Shown: positions 17,574-26,611, counted from the first letter of the stretch. The stretch: DNA of 64,000 nt from Promethearchaeota archaeon (GCA_019058295.1 JAHPZI010000026.1:1-64000), one strand, 5' to 3'. Translations and numbers: made by a program. The notes: a model not told the origin generated them from the letters alone.

Positions 17574-19331
17574 TTACCTAAAAATTTTTACTCCACGTTT
17601 CTCTAATTTCTCTAATGAGTCTGGGAATGTAATGATATTATTTTTTTCTAAATTAAGATATTTAAGTGATGAGAGTGACTCTATCGACTCTGGCAAGGTT
17701 GTCAAGGTGTTAGCTCTTAAAAATAAATATTTGAGAGACGAGAGAGAACCAATAGTCTTCGGAAGTTCCGTTAAATTATTATTGCCTAAATATAAATATT
17801 TTAAAGAGTGGAGTGAACCTATTGAGTCTGGGATTTTTTCTAATTTATTATAATAACAGTACAAATATTTTAGTGAATTAAGGGTCCCAATTGAATTAGG
17901 AATCTTAATTAAATGATTCTTTCCTAAATCTAATATTTCAAGTGTAAAGAGAGAACCTATTGAATCGGGTATAGTTTCTAATTTATTAAATCCTAAGATT
18001 AAAGTTTTTAATTTATGAAGAGATCCTATGGATGCTGTTAGAGTGGTTAATTTATTACTTGATAAATCTATTTCTTTTAAAGAAGATATCTGTCCTATTG
18101 ATTCTGGGAGCATTCTAATGTTGTTTTTACTCAAATCTAAGATTTCTAATGAAGATAGAGATCCTATCGATTTAGGTAACTCCTTTAACAAATTATCATA
18201 TAAATCAAGTTCTTTGAGTGAAGTAAGCAACCCAATTGATTCAGGAAGCGTTTCCAGACGATTAAGACCAATTTTTAATTCTTCAAGTGAAACAATTTTT
18301 CCTATTGATTCTGGAAGATTATTTAGATAATTTCTCTGCAAATTTAATCGTCTTAGGGATCTTAATCCTCCTATTGTATCTGGAAGTGATTCTATTTTAT
18401 TATTATGGATGTCTAATCTCATTAATGATTTTAAATTGCCTATAGATTCAGGTAATTCAGTTAAATAATTAGATGATAAACTTATATTCTCTATAGATGA
18501 AAGTGAACCTATAGTCTTTGGAATAGATTTTAGCATATTTTCCATCAAACCTAAATATTTAAGGTTGCTAAGAGCTCCTATTGATTCTGGTAAAGTTTCT
18601 ATATTATTTCCTTTTAAAAACAAAGCCGTTAAAGAGGTTAATGAACCTATCGATTTAAAAATAGATTTTAAATTATTATTTCTTATATTGAGTCTTTTTA
18701 GTGATTTTAATGAACCAATAGATTCAGGTAAAGTTGATAATTCATTATTTCCCAAATACAATATTTCTAATGAAAAAAGAGAATTGATGGATGTTTTAAA
18801 AATTTCAAGTTTATTTCCACTTAAATCTAGTGTTTTTAAATTTGATAAATTGTTTAAAGATGAGGGTATATCCTTTAAATAATTCTCGCTTAAATCCAAG
18901 AATTCTAAAGAAGAGAGAGATCCTAAAGATTCTGGTAAAGATACTAAATTATTCGATTCTAGGTGTAATTCCTTTAAGGAGGAAAGATTACCTATTGATT
19001 CAGGCAATTCTGATAAGTGATTCTCACTAAAATCTAAAATTTCAAGAGAATCGAATGAAAAAATTTCATCAGGAACATTCTCTAAATAATTTCCTCTTAA
19101 ATATAACTCTTTAAGAAAACTCAAAGAATTTATTGATTTTGGAATAGAGGTTAATCCACAAGAAAAGAGTCCTAATCCAGAGATATGACCTTCATGAACA
19201 AAAAAACCAATGTTATAATATTGAAGTTCAGTGAGTTCAGGTAAAGATGTTCCAATTATTTTTTCTAAAACTCCAATTACTTCTTTTTCTTCCACTGGAA
19301 TTAAATCTTCAGAAGTTCTTTCTTCTGGCAT
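17574..19331 (-). CDS. Leucine-rich repeat protein with 22 perfect 23-residue repeats
   Basis: An N-terminal segment of about 59 residues (VIGVLEKIIGTSLPELTELQYYNI..., a short domain seen before LRRs in archaeal proteins) is followed by 22 consecutive repeats of exactly 23 residues. The consensus is LxxLPESIGSLSSLKxLDLxxNx. The protein closes with a cap ending EKLEKRGVKIFR. There is no signal peptide or membrane helix, so it is probably cytosolic. The consensus is that of plant/Ras-suppressor-type (SHOC2-like) LRRs that bind small GTPases or other proteins. The partner is unknown. The DNA is repetitive enough for copy-number change, and the long antisense ORFs in the track here are shadows of the repeats. 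Confidence 0.92.
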   Translation of the reverse strand: MPEERTSEDLIPVEEKEVIGVLEKIIGTSLPELTELQYYNIGFFVHEGHISGLGLFSCGLTSIPKSINSLSFLKELYLRGNYLENVPDEIFSFDSLEILDFSENHLSELPESIGNLSSLKELHLESNNLVSLPESLGSLSSLEFLDLSENYLKDIPSSLNNLSNLKTLDLSGNKLEIFKTSINSLFSLEILYLGNNELSTLPESIGSLKSLKRLNIRNNNLKSIFKSIGSLTSLTALFLKGNNIETLPESIGALSNLKYLGLMENMLKSIPKTIGSLSSIENISLSSNYLTELPESIGNLKSLMRLDIHNNKIESLPDTIGGLRSLRRLNLQRNYLNNLPESIGKIVSLEELKIGLNRLETLPESIGLLTSLKELDLYDNLLKELPKSIGSLSSLEILDLSKNNIRMLPESIGQISSLKEIDLSSNKLTTLTASIGSLHKLKTLILGFNKLETIPDSIGSLFTLEILDLGKNHLIKIPNSIGTLNSLKYLYCYYNKLEKIPDSIGSLHSLKYLYLGNNNLTELPKTIGSLSSLKYLFLRANTLTTLPESIESLSSLKYLNLEKNNIITFPDSLEKLEKRGVKIFR

Positions 19332-19493
19332 TATTACTTTCTATAAAAAATTTTTTATATATTTTTCTTTTAAAAAAAGATATTCATTTCTTATATATGT
19401 AATATAATACTAAAATTATTTCATAAATTAGATTGCTAATATTTTAACTTTAATTATGAAATAGAAGAAAATATATTCAAAAAAAAAATTCAA

Positions 19494-20246
19494 TCAAAAA
19501 TAAAGATCCATTGATTGAGCATATCTATAAGACATTTGTATATTTTTATTTCCTTCGTCAGAGATATTCATATGGCCAGGTAATAAATATTTCACGTCTA
19601 AATTATTCGCTATAAATTTAATTGAGTTTTGGAGATCTTTTAAAGAACTTCCTGGGAAGTCGAACCTGCCTATACTACCACCTGTAAATACTAAATCCCC
19701 AGGAATTAATACTTTTTTGGAGGGTTCGTAGTAAGAGATCGAACCTAAAGAATGTCCTGGTGTATAATGAATTTGAAAACTGAACTCAGAATTAATACTA
19801 ATTTCTTTTAGATTGGTTAAATCTGTGATTTTAAGGGGTATTATCTTAGCTCCAAACATTTTAGGAGTTATTCCAAGAGCCCCAGGACAAATTTTTGATT
19901 CATCCCCTTCAGATAAGATTTTAACAGTTTCTCCATACGCAAAAATTTCAGGAGGATTATCTTTCATGGCTTCTAAAATTTTGTACAAACCTATTACATG
20001 ATCTATATGTTCGTGAGTTAGGAACACTTTAGTTATATTATTATAATCTAGATTTTGTTTTTCCATACCGAGAAATAGACCATTTACCGAGAGTGAATTT
20101 CCAGCATCAAATAAAACGATTTCTTGAGTATCGCTGTCGATTATACAATACTGATTACAATCTAACATTTGATTTTCTGAGAAATAATACAAATTTTTTA
20201 GGACTTCTTTACCTCTTTTTTCAGAACTACTGCTTTTAAAAAACAT
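19494..20246 (-). CDS. Metallo-beta-lactamase fold hydrolase (glyoxalase II-like)
   Basis: This is an MBL-fold hydrolase with the metal-binding THEHIDH (about residue 77), downstream HYTPGHSLGS, PGDLVF and LLPGHM, all in the order expected for a binuclear zinc or iron site. The length of 250 matches small thioesterase or glyoxalase II-type members. An opening motif CNQYCIIDSDTQEIVLFDAG supports the family. It is divergently transcribed from the ModE-like regulator with a 78-base gap that contains an inverted repeat. The substrate is unknown. Confidence 0.88.
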   Translation of the reverse strand: MFFKSSSSEKRGKEVLKNLYYFSENQMLDCNQYCIIDSDTQEIVLFDAGNSLSVNGLFLGMEKQNLDYNNITKVFLTHEHIDHVIGLYKILEAMKDNPPEIFAYGETVKILSEGDESKICPGALGITPKMFGAKIIPLKITDLTNLKEISINSEFSFQIHYTPGHSLGSISYYEPSKKVLIPGDLVFTGGSIGRFDFPGSSLKDLQNSIKFIANNLDVKYLLPGHMNISDEGNKNIQMSYRYAQSMDLYF

Positions 20247-20256
20247 ATTATTGAAA

Positions 20257-20273
20257 AAAGTTAGCTTAACTTT
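20257..20273. promoter_or_regulatory. Inverted repeat between the MBL hydrolase and ModE-like genes
   Basis: AAAGTTA-GCT-TAACTTT is a perfect 7-base inverted repeat with a 3-base centre, located 11 bases upstream of the MBL start and 52 bases before the ModE-like start. It is a plausible operator for the divergent regulator. Confidence 0.5.
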
Positions 20274-20324
20274 AATGTTTTTTCTTTATAAAGGTTAATA
20301 AATTCTGCAAAATAATTATATATT

Positions 20325-20720
20325 ATGTCTAAAGAGCCCAATATTGATGATTTAAAATCTAAAATAGGATTTGGAATAAAGATATGGTTAGAATTTGGTT
20401 CTATTGATAAAAAAAAGAATATTTTGGGTTCTGGATGGGCAAAACTTTTAGAAAATTTAGATAAAAACATGAGTGGATCATTGACTCAAGCTGCTGAAGA
20501 ATGTGGATATTCGTATAAATATGCTTGGAATATTTTAAAGCGCATTGAAAAACGTACTGGAATGTCAGTTGTTAATACTGGGAAAGGTGGACGAGGTGGT
20601 GGGGGTTATGTCGAATTAAATGAATGGGGGAAATATCTTTTAAAAACTTATAATAATTTACTATTTGAACTTGAAATAATAGAAAAAAGACTTGGAGAAA
20701 CTTTTAAAATTAATGAATAA
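20325..20720 (+). CDS. ModE-like winged-helix DNA-binding protein
   Basis: This is a 131-residue regulator that corresponds only to the N-terminal LysR-type helix-turn-helix domain of ModE. Its recognition region GSLTQAAEECGYSYKYAWNILKRIEKRTG is the family hallmark, followed by a glycine-rich wing (GKGGRGGGGYVELNEWGKYLL) and a dimerisation helix. The molybdate-binding TOBE domains are absent, as is common in archaeal single-domain members. No molybdate transporter is adjacent, so the effector is unknown. It is divergent from the MBL hydrolase gene and may control it through the palindrome between them. Confidence 0.85.
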   Translation: MSKEPNIDDLKSKIGFGIKIWLEFGSIDKKKNILGSGWAKLLENLDKNMSGSLTQAAEECGYSYKYAWNILKRIEKRTGMSVVNTGKGGRGGGGYVELNEWGKYLLKTYNNLLFELEIIEKRLGETFKINE

Positions 20721-21016
20721 ATACTTTTTAATATATAATAGCATTTCCGCACAATAATAAATCTAATTTGAAACAATCATGGGGGATAGTCTTAAACAAT
20801 TTGGTGAAACTTATTGGATTTGTCTTTTAAAAGGATATTTTAACAAAACTGCTAGAACTTTTAAACCAATAATTTATTAATTAATAAGATTAAATGAATT
20901 TAATTTGGGTTGAAAATGTTATAAGAAAAATTAAGAATAATTTTAATAATTAAGGGATTATAAGATCTAATAATAATAATTATAAATATAAAAAAAATTG
21001 AGGCTATAACCGTAGA

Positions 21017-22501
21017 ATGGCTTTACCGCTTCCAGGAACACCAGTTATAATTGATATCGGTAGTGCTTATGTTAAATTAGGTTTTGCTGGTGAACCTACA
21101 CCTCGTTTTGTTTTTCCTTCTATTGTTGGTACTGAAAAATATAGAGCAGTAATGGTTGATGTTGGCGGTCAAAGGAATTATTACGTTGGAAATGATGCCA
21201 TGAAAATGAGGGGCGTCCTTAAAGTAAATTATCCTATACAGAGAGGCGCGATTATGGATTGGGAGGCGTACTACGAGATTTTAAACTATATTTTTTATAC
21301 TTTACTTAGAATAGAGAATCTTTCAAATTATCCCATAATATATGCTGAGCATCCTTTTGTACCAAGAGAAACTAAAGAATTTATAGCAAGAGTTTTGTTC
21401 GAAACGCATAAAGTTAATTCTTTAATAATGTTGCAATCCCCATTTTTATCAATGTTTTCCGTTGGGTTGACAACGGGATTGGTAATTGAGAGTGGGGACG
21501 GGCTAACTTGGATTGTTCCAATAGTTAATGGGATTATCCAACAACAAGCAATCCAAAAGTTAAATCTTGCTGGAATAGATGTAAATCACAATTTAAGAAC
21601 GTTAATGATGAGAGAAGGAATTAACATTGAATCTTCAGCAGCAGCAGAAATATTAAAAGAAATAAAAGAAAAAAACTGCTATTTTGTATTAGATCCTCAA
21701 TCTCCTCCACTTTCGCAAGGGTCCTTCGCGTATCCAATGCCTGATGGCTCGGTTAAACAAATTCCAAGTAATGTTTTGCATGAAGCTCCTGAGGTTATGT
21801 TTCAACCTGGTATGTTAGGTTATAATATAATGAATATCCCCCAGGCGATAATATATTGTTTACAAATGATGGATAAAGCCTATTGGAGTGACTTATTATC
21901 ACACATTGTACTTTCAGGCGGGAACCTCTCTTATAGCGGATTTGAAGAACGATTGAAACAGGAATTGATGACCCTTTTGCCTCAGTTGGGACCTATTCCT
22001 AAAGCTCAAGTTCAGCCAACTCCTATTGGCAGCCAAGAGCCTAAGCTTGAAGCAATTAAAGTAAAAGAAAAAACAATAGACACATGTCCTGAATGTGGTG
22101 AATTAGTAGACTTATCTGGTGGGGGGGAGTCCTGTCCTTCTTGTGGAGCGAGTATGAAATTGCCACAATTATCCATAGATATAGGAAAGTCAATTGATAA
22201 GAAATCGAGGAAATGTCCCCATTGTAATAAAAAAATTATGGATGCATCATCTGTCTTTTGTCCATTCTGTGGAAAAGGAATTGCTGATAACTTTTCTAGT
22301 GTGAAAGAGTTTACAGATATCTCAGATTCAGATGAGGTTATTAAATTTTTTGTTCCTGATAATCTTCAATATGCTATTTTTAATGGATCCGCAATACTTG
22401 GAAGCCTTCCAAGCTTTCAGAATCTATTCGTTACATACGACGAATTTCAAAGTAATACAAATGCCTTATACAGAGAGATTTCTGATGTTTTTAAAATATA
22501 G
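21017..22501 (+). CDS. Actin-family protein with a double zinc-ribbon insertion
   Basis: All actin core motifs are visible: phosphate-1 loop IDIGSAYVKLGFAGEPTPRFVFPSIVG (residues 12-38), phosphate-2 VIESGDGLTWIVPIVNG (155-172), the adenosine motif IVLSGGNLSYSGFEERLKQEL (297-317) and the C-terminal DNLQYAIFNGSAILGSLPSFQNLFVT (448-473). At 494 residues it is about 120 longer than actin. The excess is one insert of about 115 residues (326-440) with two zinc ribbons: Cys357, 360, 373, 376 and Cys400, 403, 415, 418. In actin this point lies between the subdomain-3 helix after the adenosine motif and the strand leading to KYSVW, near a longitudinal filament contact. It could be an actin-related protein rather than the main filament former. 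ATG start. It stands upstream of the secreted toroid protein. Confidence 0.9.
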   Translation: MALPLPGTPVIIDIGSAYVKLGFAGEPTPRFVFPSIVGTEKYRAVMVDVGGQRNYYVGNDAMKMRGVLKVNYPIQRGAIMDWEAYYEILNYIFYTLLRIENLSNYPIIYAEHPFVPRETKEFIARVLFETHKVNSLIMLQSPFLSMFSVGLTTGLVIESGDGLTWIVPIVNGIIQQQAIQKLNLAGIDVNHNLRTLMMREGINIESSAAAEILKEIKEKNCYFVLDPQSPPLSQGSFAYPMPDGSVKQIPSNVLHEAPEVMFQPGMLGYNIMNIPQAIIYCLQMMDKAYWSDLLSHIVLSGGNLSYSGFEERLKQELMTLLPQLGPIPKAQVQPTPIGSQEPKLEAIKVKEKTIDTCPECGELVDLSGGGESCPSCGASMKLPQLSIDIGKSIDKKSRKCPHCNKKIMDASSVFCPFCGKGIADNFSSVKEFTDISDSDEVIKFFVPDNLQYAIFNGSAILGSLPSFQNLFVTYDEFQSNTNALYREISDVFKI

Positions 22502-22632
22502 CTAAAACTAATTATTTTTCATCAAGAATTATAAAAAAATCTACTTAAATTGTTTTAAATTTCGATAATTTTTAATTTCAAGTTGAATTTAGAAATTTAA
22601 GTTTAAAAGATTAATCTAAGGTAATTACTTAA

Positions 22633-23787
22633 TTGAAAATATCGAAAATTCGATTATTAACAATTTTTATGTTATTCCTTGTGATCTCTTTAAGTTTATC
22701 ACCATTCGCATTAGCAAAAACACGAAAAACGTATTTATCTGATTTTCTCTTAGATAATTTTATCGATGATGAAGGTTTTTCAAACTGCAATAGAGAGGAA
22801 TATCGTGAGGATAGTGATGAGGTATCATACGAAGCAACCGCTTATGCTTTAGAAATTCTTGGAGGTTATAATTTGTTAGAACAGAAAGATCTATTTGGAA
22901 AAGTCGAAAAGAGCTATAATTCTTCAGATCTTCAAGAAGATTTAGAAAAAACCCTTGATTCTATGTATGGTTCTGGTTTTGAAGATATTTATGATACATA
23001 TTATATTTTAAAATCATTAGAAGATATGGATGTTGAAATCGATGGAACTTTAGCTCTTCAAATTAAACTATATCTCGATGCCACTGCCCAGAGCAATGGA
23101 GGTTTTGCTGGTACAGATACTTCTACATCAGCTACTCTAATTTCAACCTATTTTGCTTTACAAATTTATGACTTACTAGATCAACCTCTTCCAGATCCAA
23201 GAGGTTTTATCTTGTCGTGTGGTAATCCTGATGATGGTGGATATGGAGGTGATCCTACATCTTCCTCAACTATCGCCAATACATATTACGCTATTTTAAT
23301 CATGGATTTTTTAGATGATTTTGGGGCTTTAATCTCAGAGAGTGCGACCATTGATTATCTTAATCAGTTTTATGTTGATGATGAGAATGATGAAGATAAT
23401 TACGGGGGATATTTACCTGATCTAATAAATGCTAAATATGCATTACTTAGTAGTACTTACTATTGTCTAAAAGCCATTTCTTTACTCGATAAAGATGAAA
23501 TAGAAGATGAAGATGCTACCTCAGAATGGCTTTTAGATCGACAGAATTTCCAAGACGGAGGTTTTGTTGATCAAAGTGAAGGATACGAACAAAAATTTTC
23601 TTCAGTAATTAGTACGTATTTTGCCCTAGAAGCGTTAGATTTACTAGGTAAGGAAGATCTATTAGAAGAAAAAGTTTTCATGTTAGAATGGGAATGGTAT
23701 GATTGGTTAATATTCTGTATTATATTGATAGCTCTTATCGCATTGGCTATAATAGGTATTTATATTAGACGAAAAAGAAGATTATAA
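22633..23787 (+). CDS. Secreted, membrane-anchored prenyltransferase-like alpha/alpha-toroid protein
   Basis: A signal peptide (residues 1-28, ending PFALA) is followed by repeats of the type found in protein prenyltransferase beta subunits, squalene cyclases and complement C3d: SNGGFAGTDTSTSATLISTYFAL, PDDGGYGGDPTSSSTIANTYYAI and QDGGFVDQSEG...VISTYFALEAL. The protein ends in one membrane helix (WLIFCIILIALIALAIIGIYI) and the basic tail RRKRRL, so the toroid should face outside. The Asp/Cys/His zinc ligands of prenyltransferases are not evident, which argues against farnesyl transfer and for a binding or structural role. The start is TTG. Confidence 0.75.
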   Translation: MKISKIRLLTIFMLFLVISLSLSPFALAKTRKTYLSDFLLDNFIDDEGFSNCNREEYREDSDEVSYEATAYALEILGGYNLLEQKDLFGKVEKSYNSSDLQEDLEKTLDSMYGSGFEDIYDTYYILKSLEDMDVEIDGTLALQIKLYLDATAQSNGGFAGTDTSTSATLISTYFALQIYDLLDQPLPDPRGFILSCGNPDDGGYGGDPTSSSTIANTYYAILIMDFLDDFGALISESATIDYLNQFYVDDENDEDNYGGYLPDLINAKYALLSSTYYCLKAISLLDKDEIEDEDATSEWLLDRQNFQDGGFVDQSEGYEQKFSSVISTYFALEALDLLGKEDLLEEKVFMLEWEWYDWLIFCIILIALIALAIIGIYIRRKRRL

Positions 23788-23894
23788 AACATTCTCGTTC
23801 CTTTTTATATTTATTCAATACCATTCTTCAAGCTAAAATAGAATTTCTTGAAAATTAATAATATAAAAGAATAATTCAATGCGATTTGGTAATA

Positions 23895-24755
23895 ATGGGA
23901 AAAATTCTCGATGGAAGAAAACTGGCAGATAAATTGAATTTAGAATTAAAAAATGAAATTGATGAAGTCATAAAAAGGACAAGAATCAAACCAAAATTAG
24001 CCACAATTTTGGTTGGAGAAGATCCAGCATCAAAAATATATGTGAATATCAAACATAAAACATGTACTCAAGTTGGGATTGAATCATATCAAGTTAATCT
24101 GAGTAAGGATATAAACAAGACAGAATTAATTAATGAAATAGAAAAATTAAATCAAGATGCAAATATTCATGGGATCTTATTACAATTGCCTCTCCCCTTG
24201 AAAATTCGAGACTTTACACCTCAATTTCTTGAAAAAATTTCACCACTTAAAGATGTAGATGGTTTTCATCCTATAAATAGAGGTAAACTCTTTGATTATA
24301 ACGAAGAATTAGCTCCGTGTACCCCTAAAGGCATAATTGCACTGTTAGAACATTATAATGTCGAAATAAAAGGAAAAGATGTAACCATAATTAATCGGTC
24401 CAATCTTGTAGGGAAACCATTGATTTTTATGCTTTTAAAAAGAAATGCTACCCCTACTATATGCCATACATCTACTAAAGACTTAGACCGCTTTATAAAG
24501 CAAGCAGATATTTTAGTAGTCGCTGTAAGCCGACCAAAATTTATTTCTAAAGAAAAAATTAAAGAAGGTGTGATAATAATTGATGTCGGAACCAATAGGG
24601 TAGAAGGTAAATTATGTGGAGATGTAGACTTTGAAGATGTATTAGAAAAAGTTAGTATGATTACGCCAGTTCCAGGTGGTGTTGGTCCGATGACTGTAAG
24701 TTATTTACTTCAAAATACTTTCAATGTGTTTAAAAAACAAATAAATATAAATTAA
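23895..24755 (+). CDS. folD: Bifunctional methylenetetrahydrofolate dehydrogenase/cyclohydrolase
   Basis: It interconverts methylene-, methenyl- and formyl-tetrahydrofolate using NADP. Visible signatures are LVGEDPASKIYVNIKHKTC (the catalytic Lys region), GILLQLPLP, DVDGFHPINRGKL, the Rossmann motif INRSNLVGKPL and the C-terminal MITPVPGGVGPMTVSYLL. The length of 286 fits the family. The ATG at 23895 begins the usual MGKILDGRKLA and is preferred to the upstream TTG at 23886. A folate-linked FolD is patchily distributed in archaea and typical of Asgard genomes with a tetrahydrofolate Wood-Ljungdahl branch. Confidence 0.95.
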   Translation: MGKILDGRKLADKLNLELKNEIDEVIKRTRIKPKLATILVGEDPASKIYVNIKHKTCTQVGIESYQVNLSKDINKTELINEIEKLNQDANIHGILLQLPLPLKIRDFTPQFLEKISPLKDVDGFHPINRGKLFDYNEELAPCTPKGIIALLEHYNVEIKGKDVTIINRSNLVGKPLIFMLLKRNATPTICHTSTKDLDRFIKQADILVVAVSRPKFISKEKIKEGVIIIDVGTNRVEGKLCGDVDFEDVLEKVSMITPVPGGVGPMTVSYLLQNTFNVFKKQININ

Positions 24756-24866
24756 ATAAAAATCGAAGAAAAAAAATAAATTAATAAATTATTATTTTAA
24801 CATTATAAAATAAACAATTAAAGATTATTCCAAAATTTAATTAAATATATTTGTATAATTCGGGTT

Positions 24867-25319
24867 ATGGCTGTCCTTGAATGCGGAATTAATATAGGTA
24901 ATAGAAATTTAATAGAGGTTCGATACTACGCATCATCAGACGTTTTAGATCCAAATCTCCGTGCAGGATTTCTATCTGCTTTAGAAAGTTTTACCACTGA
25001 AGTATTCTCTGACAGCATCAATGTAGTTTCCCTTGCTTCTTTTAAATTAGTTTGTTTCTGTGAGATGGTAGCATTACCCGGTGATGACGAAGATAATACG
25101 CAGCCCCTGTTAGCATATGCCATAATAGAAAAAGAAACTGAGTCAGAAGTAGTCAAACGTCTTTTAAATCAGATTATTATGACTTTTACTAATCGCTATT
25201 CTGTCTTAGATATTTTCGAAAAGAAACCTAAATATTTCAGAAAATTTGATATAAGGATTAGCGATATTCTTGGTGATTTAAAAATGAAAACAGAAGACCG
25301 GTTCAAATCTCTCTTCTAA
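24867..25319 (+). CDS. Longin/Roadblock-like small protein beside a GTPase
   Basis: This is a 150-residue alpha/beta protein without membrane segments. Its order of elements looks like a longin-type fold: an N-terminal strand (RNLIEVRYYAS), an acidic loop, a helix (AGFLSALESFTTEVFS), strands (VVSLASFKLVCFCEM and LLAYAIIEK), a second helix (SEVVKRLLNQIIMTFTNRYS) and a final helix. I recognise this as similar in layout to Asgard longin-like proteins, but the match is by pattern only. It ends 37 bases before the DRG-like GTPase gene on the same strand, so the two probably form an operon. Longin and Roadblock proteins commonly act as GTPase regulators. Confidence 0.55.
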   Translation: MAVLECGINIGNRNLIEVRYYASSDVLDPNLRAGFLSALESFTTEVFSDSINVVSLASFKLVCFCEMVALPGDDEDNTQPLLAYAIIEKETESEVVKRLLNQIIMTFTNRYSVLDIFEKKPKYFRKFDIRISDILGDLKMKTEDRFKSLF

Positions 25320-25356
25320 AGTAATGTCTTAAATTATTTTTTAGTTGTGATATAAT

Positions 25357-26550
25357 TTGAGTTCGAATATTGGACCTGAAGCGCAAGCTGCTTACCAGAA
25401 ATATCTTGATGCTGGGACTTTAGATGAAAAAATTAAGAGATTAGAAGAATTTCTCTCTCTAGTTCCTAAACATAAAGCAACCGAGAGAATTGTAGCTCTC
25501 AATAGATCTCGTCTCGCTAAATTAAAGCGTCAACAAGAAGAACATAAACAGAGATTGAAATCCTTAGGTAAAAAAAGTCCATTTTCAATCAAAAAAGAAG
25601 GTATTCAAGTAATTCTGATAAGTGATTATTATAATCCAGGTGTTGGAAAGAGTTCAATTTTAAATTACTTAACCGGGGCAGCTAAAAAGAAAATTGGTAA
25701 ATTTACGTCAATTCCTGAAATAGGGATATATAAATTTAAAAAAATAAAATTTCAAATTGTTGAGATGCCCTCCATAATGGAAGGTGCGTCAAAAGGAGTA
25801 GGCAATGGTAAAGAAATTCTTGCACAAATTAGGTCCTCAGATTTAATCTGTATTTGTATTGATTTATCACGAAATTTTGAAAATCAGATGAATTTAATAC
25901 TAACCGAACTTTCTAACGCAGATATTAAAATAAATGATCCTCCTCCCCCTATAACTATTGAAAAAACGGGTTCCAACAAAATCCAAATATTTTACTTAAC
26001 AAGTGAAGCTCAAAAAATGGAAAACATGGAGGATTTAAACGAAAAAATAATTGAAGTTGTTCAAGAAGCTGGAATCCGAAATGGAATTGTAAAAATTTAT
26101 GGTGAAATCAATCTTGATCAAGTTGTAGACGCTTTAACTCCTTCAGTAGTATATAAAAATGCATTAATTTTAGGAACTAAAGGAGATCTCCCTCACACTG
26201 AAACTGCTTATATTGATTTAAAAAACCAATATTCTTCTCAATTTCCACTAATTTTTGGTACAAGTGTTAAGAAAAACAACTTTCCTAACAATTTTGGAGA
26301 TATTATATTAGAAATTTTGAAAAAAATAAAGATTTACACTATGAACATTTCTGGAAAAGTTGCTGAGAAACCTCTTATAATGGATAAGGGTGCCACTGTA
26401 AAAGATGTAGCATTTCGGATTCATAAAAGTTTCAAAGAATTATTTGATTATGCCGTAATCGTTAGAGAAGGAGCTCGTCAAAAAAAGAAAAGAGTGGGTA
26501 TAGATTATAAATTAGAAGATAATGATATTATAGAGATTCATACTATTTAA
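25357..26550 (+). CDS. DRG/Obg-like GTPase with TGS domain and altered G motifs
   Basis: The domain order is that of DRG GTPases: an N-terminal helical hairpin ending KATERIVALNRSRLAKLKRQQEE, a G domain, and a C-terminal TGS domain (about residues 328-397, TVKDVAFRIHKSF...VGIDYKLEDNDIIEIH). Correspondences to DRG are clear (NPGVGKSSILNYLTG, GKFTSIPEIGIYKF, MPSIMEGASKGVGNGKEIL). The nucleotide motifs are not standard: the first Gly of the P-loop GxPxVGKS is Tyr, DxPG of G3 is EMPS, and NKxD of G4 reads TKGD. It may therefore bind GTP weakly or be regulatory. The start is TTG. It is downstream of the longin-like gene. DRG proteins work with translating ribosomes. Confidence 0.8.
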   Translation: MSSNIGPEAQAAYQKYLDAGTLDEKIKRLEEFLSLVPKHKATERIVALNRSRLAKLKRQQEEHKQRLKSLGKKSPFSIKKEGIQVILISDYYNPGVGKSSILNYLTGAAKKKIGKFTSIPEIGIYKFKKIKFQIVEMPSIMEGASKGVGNGKEILAQIRSSDLICICIDLSRNFENQMNLILTELSNADIKINDPPPPITIEKTGSNKIQIFYLTSEAQKMENMEDLNEKIIEVVQEAGIRNGIVKIYGEINLDQVVDALTPSVVYKNALILGTKGDLPHTETAYIDLKNQYSSQFPLIFGTSVKKNNFPNNFGDIILEILKKIKIYTMNISGKVAEKPLIMDKGATVKDVAFRIHKSFKELFDYAVIVREGARQKKKRVGIDYKLEDNDIIEIHTI

Positions 26551-26611
26551 ACTATAAAATAGCTATTTTAATTTAAAACTAGAAGAATAAAATGATTTAT
26601 TTCTTATTATT

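Noticed and set aside
17632-18882. Several 70-105 aa plus-strand ORFs opposite the LRR gene
   Set aside because: They are antisense shadows of the regular 23-residue repeats and share no protein family features.
20779-20880. 33-codon ORF (MGDSLKQFGETYW...) upstream of the actin gene
   Set aside because: It has no SD and is short, with no recognisable composition or partner; chance is likely. The 296-base gap it lies in holds nothing else I can support.
24926-25156. Antisense ORF over the longin-like gene
   Set aside because: The sense frame has the better start, spacing to the GTPase gene and alpha/beta pattern.
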